In this document: one piece after another, positions 28,117 to 36,509 of the stretch
How the letters are laid out: the number at the start of each line of letters is the position of its first letter
Numbering within the stretch: position 1 is the stretch's first letter
Origin: Acidimicrobiales bacterium AG-410-I20
GTDB taxonomy: Bacteria; Actinomycetota; Acidimicrobiia; Acidimicrobiales; MedAcidi-G1
Direction of reading: 5' to 3'
DNA: 36,509 nt
NCBI GenBank assembly: GCA_949538625.1
Contig: CATISD010000040.1
Span: forward strand, 1 to 36,509
Notes under the pieces: generated by a model
Databases searched by the model: none
The model's input: only the letters and a program-made list of their open reading frames with translations
Told to the model about the DNA's origin: nothing
Translations under genes and position numbers: made by a program

Positions 28117-28891
28117 GTAACACGCTATCGAGAATCTCGTCGAACTCTGCTGCTGCTTCAGCGGCTCCTGGCCGCTTACCTAATGAATGTATTGGCATTG
28201 ATTGTGCTGCGGCTTCAGACAATGCTGCTCTCTGATGTATTGGGGGTAAGCATTTACCCGGATAGGCATCTTGAAGTTGCTCATGCCAGTATCTTGCGTC
28301 ACGAGTTCTAGCTAAACGATTAACAGCTATGCCAATAAGTTCTGGTTCTCTTTCAATTCTGCGTGTTTGTATGCGTTCTATTGTTTGCAGCATGCGGGCT
28401 ACACCATCGACTGCCCATGCCCCGGGTTCAGTGACTAGAAGCACACGATTAGAGGCAAAAAGGCCATTGATCGTTAGTAGCCCTAACGAAGGTGGGCAGT
28501 CAATAATTTGCAGAGGGTATTCGTTAGCGTTCTGCCCTTTTAGCGCAGAACTTAGGCGTTCTTGCGCCCCTAAAGGATCGGTTGCGAGTTGCGGTTCGCG
28601 AATGGAGAGTTCAGGAGAAGATGCTGCAACAAGTGGAGCGAACCCATTTTCGTTTGGCCAACCGGACTGTTCGGTAGCCATGTGGATACCTCCGGGTCTT
28701 TCCTCTTGTAGAACAGTGTCGATTCCGCGATTTGGCTCAAAGAGTCCTAGACCTGTCGTAGCGTTGCCTTGCGGGTCAAGGTCTATAACAAGGGTTTTTA
28801 TGCCTCGGTTTGCCGCTGATGATGCTAAACCGAGAGCAACGGTAGTTTTACCTACTCCCCCTTTTTGGTTAACTATTGCAACTGTTGTCAC
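28097..28891 (-). CDS. ParA family ATPase
   Basis: [48 protein letters not shown] deviant Walker [34 protein letters not shown]. Confidence 0.93.
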   Translation of the reverse strand: MTTVAIVNQKGGVGKTTVALGLASSAANRGIKTLVIDLDPQGNATTGLGLFEPNRGIDTVLQEERPGGIHMATEQSGWPNENGFAPLVAASSPELSIREPQLATDPLGAQERLSSALKGQNANEYPLQIIDCPPSLGLLTINGLFASNRVLLVTEPGAWAVDGVARMLQTIERIQTRRIEREPELIGIAVNRLARTRDARYWHEQLQDAYPGKCLPPIHQRAALSEAAAQSMPIHSLGKRPGAAEAAAEFDEILDSVLLGGNSE

Positions 28892-28981
28892 CCTGCCAAA
28901 CTAACTCAAACTTACCTAGAAAGATGTGCATTAATGTCAATTGTCTTTTTGTAGTTTGTAGATGAAGGGTGCCTCACTTTG

Positions 28982-30592
28982 ATGCGAGAAACCATCTACG
29001 CTCGTTATATGCACAAGCGTTCCCTCTTATTATCTCTGATTTTTCTTGTTCTCGGGGCAATTCTTGCTGCTGCTACTGTTGGGGCACAAACATTTCTTGA
29101 GCAAATTGACGACGAGGAAGAGGCAATTGTCTCTTTTGAAGCAGAAATAGAAAGTTTAGAAGAACAGATCACTGACTACGAAAACCAGTTATCTGATATT
29201 GCTGATCTTGTAGCAGAGACAGAAGCTCGAATAGCCATTGAGGATGAGAAACTGTCACTTCTCCCTATTTATCTAGAGTTAATGGCAGACAACTTGATTG
29301 ATCGCTATGTCTCTCTAGAGGAACCAACAAGCGTCCGGCATGTCATGGCTATTGACGCTTACGTACGAAACGATGAGCACATAAACGCGGTTCTCACTCA
29401 ATCTATTCAGTTATCTGAGGAAGCTCTTGAACAAATACGAGCGAGACTTCTTTATGAGTCAATAATCAATGATGCAAATGATCAATTGTTAGTAATCTAC
29501 GGTCAGCTCAGACAGTTGGGTAGAGAGATAGATTCTCTCTTTGACAGAAGAAATCAATCTAATGAGCGACGAACTCTTGCTTTTGAAGATCGGTCAGAAG
29601 CAATGTCAATTGTCCCGGGAATTGAAGAACAAATTGATTCGGCCAGTACAAATATAAACAGCTTGAAAGCAAGCATCGTGAAGGCAGAACTTGAGATTGA
29701 TCGGTTGCGAGAACTTCTTGTAGCTATGCGGTGGACGGCGTTAATTGGCGAAGACATCATTCGTCCCGCTTTAGCTTTCAAAATCGACAACGTTGGGGCG
29801 GCTAGACCTCAATCAGGGATTAATCAAGCAGACGTGGTTTATGAAGAACTCGTTGAATCTGGACTTACTCGACTTGTGGCAATATTTCAGACAGAAAGCC
29901 CCAGTGTTGTCGGCCCGATACGTTCTGCTCGTACTTCAGATCCAATCTTGCTTTCCGGTTTTGACATGCCACTTTTCGCATACTCTGGAGCAAATCAAAT
30001 CACTTTAGACATTGTCTATGCCTCTGATGTTATTTCCGTCAACTGGGATAGAGCTTCTAGCGCCTATTGGCAGTCAACGACTCGTCGCTCGCCTCACAAT
30101 TTATATGCCTCCGCAACCCAGCTATGGGCTTTGAATCCTGAGCCAGAACGTATGGAACTGCCTCCCGCTCCATTTGAATTCAGAGGGTCAGAAGAGCCAT
30201 TGCATCCTTCTGCTGTTCCTGCTGAGAGAGTAGCTATTGATTTTGGATGGACAGAAGTTGATTACCGATGGAATGGTTCTGGGTGGACACGTCGACAAGG
30301 AGGAACTGCTCACATTGATTCGAACGGGGTTCGTGTAGCTCCTCCAAATATGATTGTTCAGTTCGTGAGGTATGGAACAAGCCCTGCTGCCGAAACTTCT
30401 CCTGAAGCAGAGACTGTCGGCACTGGTGTTGCTTGGATCTTTACTGATGGTCACTTAATTATTGGTGAATGGGATCGAACAGATTCAAGTTTGCCTGCCG
30501 TATACCACGTTGATGGTGAAGAAATCCGGTTGACTCCAGGTCGCACTTGGGTAGCTCTTGCTGAAGAAGGCACAGCTAGTTGGGAAGAATGA
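28982..30592 (+). CDS. DUF3048 (YerB-like) domain protein with N-terminal signal/TM and long coiled coil
   Basis: N-terminal LLLSLIFLVLGAILAAATVGAQ; Glu-rich heptad region; RPALAFKIDNVGAARPQSGINQADVVYEELVESGLTRLVAIFQTESPSVVGPIRSART. Confidence 0.85.
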   Translation: MRETIYARYMHKRSLLLSLIFLVLGAILAAATVGAQTFLEQIDDEEEAIVSFEAEIESLEEQITDYENQLSDIADLVAETEARIAIEDEKLSLLPIYLELMADNLIDRYVSLEEPTSVRHVMAIDAYVRNDEHINAVLTQSIQLSEEALEQIRARLLYESIINDANDQLLVIYGQLRQLGREIDSLFDRRNQSNERRTLAFEDRSEAMSIVPGIEEQIDSASTNINSLKASIVKAELEIDRLRELLVAMRWTALIGEDIIRPALAFKIDNVGAARPQSGINQADVVYEELVESGLTRLVAIFQTESPSVVGPIRSARTSDPILLSGFDMPLFAYSGANQITLDIVYASDVISVNWDRASSAYWQSTTRRSPHNLYASATQLWALNPEPERMELPPAPFEFRGSEEPLHPSAVPAERVAIDFGWTEVDYRWNGSGWTRRQGGTAHIDSNGVRVAPPNMIVQFVRYGTSPAAETSPEAETVGTGVAWIFTDGHLIIGEWDRTDSSLPAVYHVDGEEIRLTPGRTWVALAEEGTASWEE

Positions 30593-30596
30593 GGCC

Positions 30597-31526
30597 TTAG
30601 CCTAAGACCTGCTCTGCTGGAACTAATCCATCTTTTGTCTTCGTAAGAATTTCAGTTCCGTCTTCTGTAACTAGAAGAGTGTGTTCAAATTGTGCGGTGC
30701 GGCTTCCATCGCGAGTGACTGCTGTCCAATCATCGTCCCACATTTCACAGGAAGGGCTACCTAAAGTCAGCATCGGTTCAATCGTAAAAGTCATTCCCGG
30801 AACTATCACTATGCTGTCATAAGGATCGTAATAGTGCTTTATTTGAAGACCTGAATGAAATTCTGTTCCTATCCCATGCCCAATGAATTCTCTTACTACA
30901 CCTAAATTATGAAGTCGGGCGTGATTCTCAATTGTTCGACCAATAATGTTTATGGGCTCTCCGGGTTGCACTGAATGGATGCCGGCATAAAGTGCGGCTC
31001 GGGTTTCAAACACTAACCGTTTTGATTCTTCGTCTACTTCACCAACAAAAAACATGACAGACGTATCTCCATGAACTCCGTTCAGATAAAGAGTTACATC
31101 TATGTTCACAATGTCACCATTAACTAACGGTCTACTATCAGGAATTCCATGGCAAATCACTTCATTCACAGAAGTGCAAACAGATTTTGGATAACCGCGA
31201 TAATTCAATGGGCTTGGATAAGCGTTGCGCTCAAGAATCGCCTCATGAGCTATCTGATCAATCTTGTCAGTGGTGACTCCCGTCTGAACAAAAGGTTCTA
31301 CCTCTAACAAGACTTCTGCCGCTGCATTTCCAGCTAATCTCATTCTTTCTATCTCTTCATCCGTTCGAACATTTGAGGAGACAACCGGCCCAGGGTTCCC
31401 TGTTAATGCATAAGGTGGCCTACTTATCGACATTGGTACTGTGCGCATCGGACTAAGCATCCCTGGCCTTACAGGCGGATGCGAAGCTTTAGTTGCTGAG
31501 ATTTTTTTACGTTTACGTTTTGCCAC
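30597..31526 (-). CDS. map: Methionine aminopeptidase type I, with Pro-rich N-terminal extension; start uncertain (GTG 31526 or an ATG further in)
   Basis: MRLAGNAAAEVL; AYPSPLNYRGYPKSVCTSVNEVICHGIPDSRPLVNGDIVNIDVTLYLNGVHGDTS; EFIGHGIGTEFHSGLQI; GMTFTIEPML. Confidence 0.95.
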   Translation of the reverse strand: MAKRKRKKISATKASHPPVRPGMLSPMRTVPMSISRPPYALTGNPGPVVSSNVRTDEEIERMRLAGNAAAEVLLEVEPFVQTGVTTDKIDQIAHEAILERNAYPSPLNYRGYPKSVCTSVNEVICHGIPDSRPLVNGDIVNIDVTLYLNGVHGDTSVMFFVGEVDEESKRLVFETRAALYAGIHSVQPGEPINIIGRTIENHARLHNLGVVREFIGHGIGTEFHSGLQIKHYYDPYDSIVIVPGMTFTIEPMLTLGSPSCEMWDDDWTAVTRDGSRTAQFEHTLLVTEDGTEILTKTKDGLVPAEQVLG

Positions 31527-31608
31527 GTCACAAAGACTATCTGGACTTGTCTTGAAGAAGCCAAACGCTACGATAACTTGTGGAGTTAGAGTTTCTGAAA
31601 GGAAAAAA

Positions 31609-32514
31609 ATGGCTGCCGCTGGCGACAAAAAAGCAATACTTGCTGCATTGATAGCAAATGCCGGTATTTCAATTGCGAAATTTGTCGGATTTATCTTCAC
31701 TCACTCTTCTGCACTACTAGCCGAGAGTGTCCACTCTGTTGCTGATGCTTCCAATCAATTTCTTCTACTCATGGGAGTTCAGCGCTCAAACCGCCCTGCG
31801 ACCAAAGAGCACCCTTTTGGTTACGGTCGTGAACGCTATTTCTGGTCATTTGTTGTAGCGGTCGTACTTTTTACTGCTGGCGCAGTTTTTGCCCTCTACG
31901 AAGGAATAGAAAAGCTTCTTCACCCTGAGCCCATAAGCCACTATCAGTGGGCTATCGGCATATTAGTTTTTGGTTTGATCCTGGAAGGCTTTTCCTTAAG
32001 GACTGCCATTATTGAATCAAATAAGTTAAGAAAAGGCCAGACATGGAGGGAGTTCGTCACTAAATCGAAGAAGCCTGAATTGCCGGTAGTGGTGCTTGAA
32101 GATATGGGAGCCATGCTTGGTCTTGCCTTTGCTTTGATCGCAGTAGTGTTAAGCAAAGTAACCGGTGACCCCATTTGGGATGGGGTGGGTACGGTAAGTA
32201 TTGGAGTCTTACTTGCCATAATTGCCATTGTTTTAGCTAAAGAAATGTACAGTCTTCTCATCGGCGAAGGCGTTACTGAGAAAAATCGCTCCCTCATTCA
32301 GGAAGCCATAGATGGTTCTGCTTCGGTTTCTAGAATTGAGAATTTACGGACACAACATCTCGGACCTGAACATATTTTGGTCGGAGCGCAAGTCGTTTTT
32401 GAGCCTTCGCTAAACGCTGAGGAAGTTTGTGCCGCTATTGAAGAGATCGAAATTCGAATCAAAGCCGTAGTACCAGATGTGCACTCAATTTTTGTTGAAC
32501 CAAAAAGTTCGTAA
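31609..32514 (+). CDS. Cation diffusion facilitator family transporter; likely start ATG 31609 (MAAAGDKKA) with SD-like AAGG
   Basis: ALLAESVHSVADASNQFLLLMGVQRSNRPATKEHPFGYGRERYFWSFVVAVVLFTAGAVFALYEG. Confidence 0.93.
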   Translation: MAAAGDKKAILAALIANAGISIAKFVGFIFTHSSALLAESVHSVADASNQFLLLMGVQRSNRPATKEHPFGYGRERYFWSFVVAVVLFTAGAVFALYEGIEKLLHPEPISHYQWAIGILVFGLILEGFSLRTAIIESNKLRKGQTWREFVTKSKKPELPVVVLEDMGAMLGLAFALIAVVLSKVTGDPIWDGVGTVSIGVLLAIIAIVLAKEMYSLLIGEGVTEKNRSLIQEAIDGSASVSRIENLRTQHLGPEHILVGAQVVFEPSLNAEEVCAAIEEIEIRIKAVVPDVHSIFVEPKSS

Positions 32515-32580
32515 CAGATAAATCCAAGGTTGTCGGGCAAAGTTAAGAAACTCTTGGGTTTATGTGGAAGAATCATTCCC

Positions 32581-34119
32581 ATGAACCTACGTAAACTTAT
32601 TTTTATTTTTTCTATTTTCGCGTTAACTGCAACAAGTTGTTCTTCTGATGGACCCTCCGAAAGTAACGCTTACACCCGAGCTGCTGACGAGACGCCAGCC
32701 ACAACGGAAGTTCCTGTAGCCACGGAAGCTCCGGCGGAAACAGTGGCTCCGGACGAAGATGAAAGTGCCGAACAAGGCGCTCGGAGTGCAATCATCACTT
32801 TCCTGAAATCTGAGTTTGGCTTGGAGACCGAAGAATTCGCTACCTGCATGGTTGATGAAATGCATTCACTAACAGGATTGAGTTACGTAGTGCTTCTAGA
32901 AGACTTGGGTGAAGAAGGAGACGAATATGACGACTTCGGTGAAGAAGCGACGTCTACATGTATGGACTTTTTATCTCCAGAAGAGATTGAGATGCTAGCC
33001 TCCGCTGCGGGTCCCTCATTAGAGATCTCCTCTGATCCAGATGCTCTTGGTGCCATTCTTGCAGTAGAAGAAATTGATTTTGCTGATGACACTATTGTCG
33101 GTTGGCTCGTAACCTACCGGTCGCGTTCTGTGAGCGGTGACCCCATCCAGGTGACCGGCACTATTGTCGCCCCGAACTCTGTAGCTACTGAACCAAGACC
33201 TGTGCTTTCGGTTGCTCATGGTACGACCGGTATGGCTGATATGTGTGCTCCTTCACTTGGCTATACCGGAGAAGATGTTGAATTGAATGCTCTCGTGCAA
33301 CCCCTACTTGATGATGGCTGGGTTGTAGTCGCAAGTGACTTTGAAGGGATGGGAGGACCGGGGCTTCACCCTTACATTGTTGGTGCGAGTGAGGCACAAG
33401 GGGTCTTTGACATTGTGCGAGCAGCTCAAACTGATTCTTCCCTAGGGGCCGAAGGGCCTTTGATCGTATGGGGTCACTCTCAGGGAGGTCATGCGGCTAT
33501 GCATGCTTCTCAACTCTGGCAAGACATAGCTCCTGAGTTAGATCTTGTTGGTGTCGCAGCTGGCGCTCCTCCGAGTCAATTCCCCTTACTGAAAGATTTC
33601 CTAATGAATGGACCCTTCCAGGGTTACCTTGTAATGGTTGCTGCTGCCTTTGCTCAGGCTTATGATGAACTTTCTTTAGAAACGGTTGTTGAGCCTGAGT
33701 ACTTGCCTCTAGTAGAGGAACTAGAACTCGGTTGCACTGGACATATTTTTGAGATCTTCAATCCGATACCTTTTGAAGATTTGACTTCTGTTGACGATAT
33801 TTTCTCTGATCCTGCTTGGAACGCTCGCCTAATAGAGAACGACACAAATCAAGTACCGAACCAAACCCCAGTCGTTATTCTTCACGGCGACCAAGATGAG
33901 CAAATTCCTGCAATTAGCAGCCAGATTCTTTTAGATCAGATTTGCGCTCTTGAAGGACATGACCACATTGAACGCATTCTCTATGAGGGACACACTCATG
34001 GCAGTGCGGTACAAGCGTATTGGTCAGATTTTTTGAGTTGGATCAATGACCGGATAGTTGGTGACCCAGTAGAGCAAGAAAAGGGTTGTTCAACAGTCAC
34101 TATTCCTAATTCTGAATGA
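32581..34119 (+). CDS. Secreted lipase-like alpha/beta-hydrolase, putative lipoprotein; likely start ATG 32581
   Basis: Signal MNLRKLIFIFSIFALTATSCSSDG with lipobox-like Cys; GTIVAPNSVATEPRPVLSVAHGTTGMADMCAPS; GHSQGGHAAMHAS nucleophile elbow; ILHGDQDEQIPA; GHTHGSAV. Confidence 0.87.
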   Translation: MNLRKLIFIFSIFALTATSCSSDGPSESNAYTRAADETPATTEVPVATEAPAETVAPDEDESAEQGARSAIITFLKSEFGLETEEFATCMVDEMHSLTGLSYVVLLEDLGEEGDEYDDFGEEATSTCMDFLSPEEIEMLASAAGPSLEISSDPDALGAILAVEEIDFADDTIVGWLVTYRSRSVSGDPIQVTGTIVAPNSVATEPRPVLSVAHGTTGMADMCAPSLGYTGEDVELNALVQPLLDDGWVVVASDFEGMGGPGLHPYIVGASEAQGVFDIVRAAQTDSSLGAEGPLIVWGHSQGGHAAMHASQLWQDIAPELDLVGVAAGAPPSQFPLLKDFLMNGPFQGYLVMVAAAFAQAYDELSLETVVEPEYLPLVEELELGCTGHIFEIFNPIPFEDLTSVDDIFSDPAWNARLIENDTNQVPNQTPVVILHGDQDEQIPAISSQILLDQICALEGHDHIERILYEGHTHGSAVQAYWSDFLSWINDRIVGDPVEQEKGCSTVTIPNSE

Positions 34120-34135
34120 TGTAAAGAATCTGATA

Positions 34136-34810
34136 TTAGATTTTTTCGTTTGTATTTGAAGGGAAAAGGAATCGAATAATCGCTATTGCTATCACTGTCC
34201 CTATGAGTTGCATCAGAATAAACATGGGGATGTGAGATGGTGATATTCCTGTGAATGTGTCAGAAAACGAGCGAGAGATGGTTACCGCAGGATTAGCGAA
34301 ACTTGTTGAGGAAGTAAAATAGTATGCGCCGCCGATATAAGCGCCTACTACATAAGGAATCTTTGAAGTACGAGAAGTACGAAGAAGACTGAATACAACA
34401 AGCAGCAATCCAACTGTTGCTATTACTTCTCCGAGCCACAAATGGCTTCCGCTACGGTTTGTCGTGGACCAACTTATTGCGGATAAATCAAACATAAGAT
34501 TTGCTACTACGGCCCCTAAGATTCCTCCTGCGGTTTGCGCAAGGAGTATTGGAAGAACTTCTTTACTGGTTCTATGTCCAAGTGCCCAAGCGGCAAGTGT
34601 TACTGCGGGATTAAAGTCAGCAGAGATTTTGTTAAAAATAGAAATTATTGCAATCAAAACAGCAGTTGTTGCTGCTGCGTTCTGAAAAAGAATCAGTCCT
34701 TCTTGACCTTCGGAGAGTCTCTGCGCCATTATTCCAGAGCCCACAACACCGATAAGTAGGAACATTGTTCCTACTCCCTCAGCTAAAAGAATTTTTTTTA
34801 AATCGGCCAT
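34136..34810 (-). CDS. MIP/aquaporin family channel
   Basis: Two NPA motifs (ADFNPAVTLAAW and SFANPAVTISRSF), six TM-like segments. Confidence 0.92.
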   Translation of the reverse strand: MADLKKILLAEGVGTMFLLIGVVGSGIMAQRLSEGQEGLILFQNAAATTAVLIAIISIFNKISADFNPAVTLAAWALGHRTSKEVLPILLAQTAGGILGAVVANLMFDLSAISWSTTNRSGSHLWLGEVIATVGLLLVVFSLLRTSRTSKIPYVVGAYIGGAYYFTSSTSFANPAVTISRSFSDTFTGISPSHIPMFILMQLIGTVIAIAIIRFLFPSNTNEKI

Positions 34811-34822
34811 GTGAAAAGTAGT

Positions 34823-36418
34823 TCAGTCTTGAACGTTCATTAACCCGTAAACAATGGAGTCGACAAGAGCTTGCCATGAGGCTTCAATAATATTTTCTGA
34901 AACTCCGATTGTTGTCCAAGTTTTTTCTCCGTTTGTTGTATCAAGTAAGACTCGTGTGATTGCTCCAGTTCCTTTGCTAGTTTCAAGAACCCTTACTTTG
35001 TAATCGGTAAGCCTGAGGCTCTCTAAGGCGGGGTAACGGCTCCCGATAGCTTGTCTTAGGGCAGAGTCAAGAGCATTCACCGGACCATTTCCCTGACCAG
35101 ATGCTTCAACTATTTTCCCGTCTACTTGAATTGATACTGTCGCTTCGGTATCTACTTCTACCGTTACATCATTCCATGCACGGCTGCCGCTCCCCGAAAG
35201 GTGCCCTACGTTCACAGAGAATGATTGGAGTTGAAAAAAGTCTTGTTCCCATCCAGTTGCTGCGCGAAGAAGAAGTTCAAGTGATGCATCGGCTGCTTCG
35301 AAATGGTAGCCCCGATATTCAAGGTCTTTTAAGGTTTCGACTACTTCATTTAACGTTTCTCCTTCTATGTCCAAATCGAGTTGTTGAGCACGAAGTTCAA
35401 TCGTTGACTTTCCTGACATCTCCGAAACAAGAAATCGTGTGCCGTTTCCAACCAAGTTGGGGTCAATGTGTTCATAGGCATCGGGGCGACGGGAGATAGC
35501 ACTTACGTGCAATCCTGCTTTATGGGCAAAAGCGCCTGATCCAACATATGGTTGTTGCGGATCGGAAGAGAAATTAACAAGTTCCGCTACATGATGTGCG
35601 ACAGAAGTAAGTCGTTCAATGCGATCTGGAGGAAGCGTTTCGATTCCCAATTTCAAACTTAAGTTTGCAATAATTGGCACAAGGTCACAGTTCCCAACTC
35701 TTTCTCCATAGCCATTTATTGTTCCTTGAACTTGTGTAGCTCCTGCCATTACGCCTGCCATTGCGTTCGCTACTCCGCAACCGGTGTCGTTATGAAGGTG
35801 GACTCCAACTGGAGTTTCAAGGTGGTTCACTACAGAAGCAACAGTTTCTTCTATTTGGAATGGCAGAGAGCCGCCGTTTGTATCACAAAGCACAAGACAG
35901 TCAGCTCCAGCAGCAGAAGCTCCTTCAAGAACTTGGAGAGCGTATTCTGGGTTTGCTTTATACCCATCGAAGAAATGTTCCGCATCGAAAAAAACTTCTA
36001 ACCCTTGATCTTTCAAGAATTTAATCGAATCGGCGACCATAGCTATTCCTTCGTCAAGCGATGTTCTTAGCGCCTCTGTGACGTGGTAATCCCAAGATTT
36101 ACCAACAATGCAAACTGTAGATGTTCCGGCAGCAACGAGGTTTGCCAAGGTCGGATCGTTTTGAGCGTCACCATTTACTCGTCTTGTTGATCCAAACGCA
36201 ACAAGACGTGAATGTTTTAGTGTCAACTCTTCTTTTGCCCGCTCAAAGAACTCAATATCTTTGGGGTTGGCTCCTGGCCAACCTCCCTCAATGTAATGAA
36301 CTCCTAAATTGTCTAACTGTTCCGCTATGCGTAGTTTGTCATCAACAGTTAACGAGATTCCTTCCAACTGAGCGCCGTCGCGTAAAGTTGTATCGTAGAT
36401 TTCTACGTTTTTAGGCAT
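34823..36418 (-). CDS. cimA: (R)-citramalate synthase; likely start ATG 36418 (MPKNVEIYDTTLRDG)
   Basis: VEIYDTTLRDGAQLEGISLTVDDKLRIAEQLDNLGVHYIEGGWPGANPKD; GVHLHNDTGCGVANAMAGVMAGATQVQGTINGYGERVGNCDL; HKAGLHVSAI. Confidence 0.95.
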   Translation of the reverse strand: MPKNVEIYDTTLRDGAQLEGISLTVDDKLRIAEQLDNLGVHYIEGGWPGANPKDIEFFERAKEELTLKHSRLVAFGSTRRVNGDAQNDPTLANLVAAGTSTVCIVGKSWDYHVTEALRTSLDEGIAMVADSIKFLKDQGLEVFFDAEHFFDGYKANPEYALQVLEGASAAGADCLVLCDTNGGSLPFQIEETVASVVNHLETPVGVHLHNDTGCGVANAMAGVMAGATQVQGTINGYGERVGNCDLVPIIANLSLKLGIETLPPDRIERLTSVAHHVAELVNFSSDPQQPYVGSGAFAHKAGLHVSAISRRPDAYEHIDPNLVGNGTRFLVSEMSGKSTIELRAQQLDLDIEGETLNEVVETLKDLEYRGYHFEAADASLELLLRAATGWEQDFFQLQSFSVNVGHLSGSGSRAWNDVTVEVDTEATVSIQVDGKIVEASGQGNGPVNALDSALRQAIGSRYPALESLRLTDYKVRVLETSKGTGAITRVLLDTTNGEKTWTTIGVSENIIEASWQALVDSIVYGLMNVQD

Positions 36419-36428
36419 ACTTTTCGAA

Positions 36429-36509
36429 TTAAGGATTGACATACTCATTCCAAGATTCGTACTCAGGACGCTTTCCACGCACGACATCAAAATAGATTTC
36501 CTGTATGGC
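36429..36509 (-). CDS. 3' end of a probable branched-chain aminotransferase gene (truncated by the window edge)
   Basis: Minus-strand frame from the window edge: ...AIQEIYFDVVRGKRPEYESWNEYVNP*, resembling IlvE C-termini; position upstream of cimA fits. Confidence 0.5.
   Translation of the reverse strand, partial: AIQEIYFDVVRGKRPEYESWNEYVNP

Noticed and set aside
28329-28904. 191-aa plus-strand ORF antisense to parA
   Set aside because: Shadow ORF of a conserved ParA gene; low-complexity Ser/Pro/Arg composition.
31527-31700. N-terminal extension of the methionine aminopeptidase ORF (MKINPTNFAIEIPAF...)
   Set aside because: It overlaps antisense to the cation-efflux gene N-terminus (start 31609) and has no Map homology; the GTG at 31526 or an internal ATG is a more likely start.
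34136-34810. Aquaporin as the arsenite channel partner of the Sec-ArsC
   Set aside because: Aquaporin-ArsC pairing is known in some ars operons, but here the genes are about 30 kb apart with no shared operon; not supported by the sequence.

Overview
The window looks like an ordinary housekeeping region of a low-GC, probably marine, actinobacterium-like chromosome (taxonomy inferred from gene content and style only). On the left: rluB-scpB-scpA, trpS, a glnB-arsC-rraA-HD operon, asparaginase, rsgA and gpgS. Then come tRNA-Ala(CGC), moeA-moaA-moaC, plsY, an FmdB-type protein, uppP and tldE/tldD. On the right: a thioesterase, PAP2, dxs, a NifU-type protein, an enoyl-CoA hydratase, ferrochelatase, a topo IV/gyrase A-B pair with a coupled RecB-type nuclease, a ParA pair, a DUF3048 protein, map, a cation efflux protein, a lipase-like lipoprotein, an aquaporin, cimA and the 3' end of an ilvE-like gene. 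I found no prophage, transposon, CRISPR array or defense island. The standout observation is that the ORF track truncates an ArsC-family gene on the minus strand. The true frame starts at a GTG at 4665 behind an AGGAG Shine-Dalgarno and reads VATYTVFHNPN-UGA-HASKNALAVAEELG.... The in-frame UGA (4630..4632) replaces exactly the catalytic Cys12 of ArsC (HNPxCxxS/T). It is followed by a SECIS-like hairpin with apical loop GGUC, the same loop as I recall for E. coli fdhF. This strongly suggests a selenocysteine-containing arsenate-reductase-like protein. Other points are smaller: an unusual GCGCG-rich palindrome after moaC, CTAGGT hairpins, a coiled-coil/DUF3048 fusion, and an orphan ParA with a tail-anchored-like partner.
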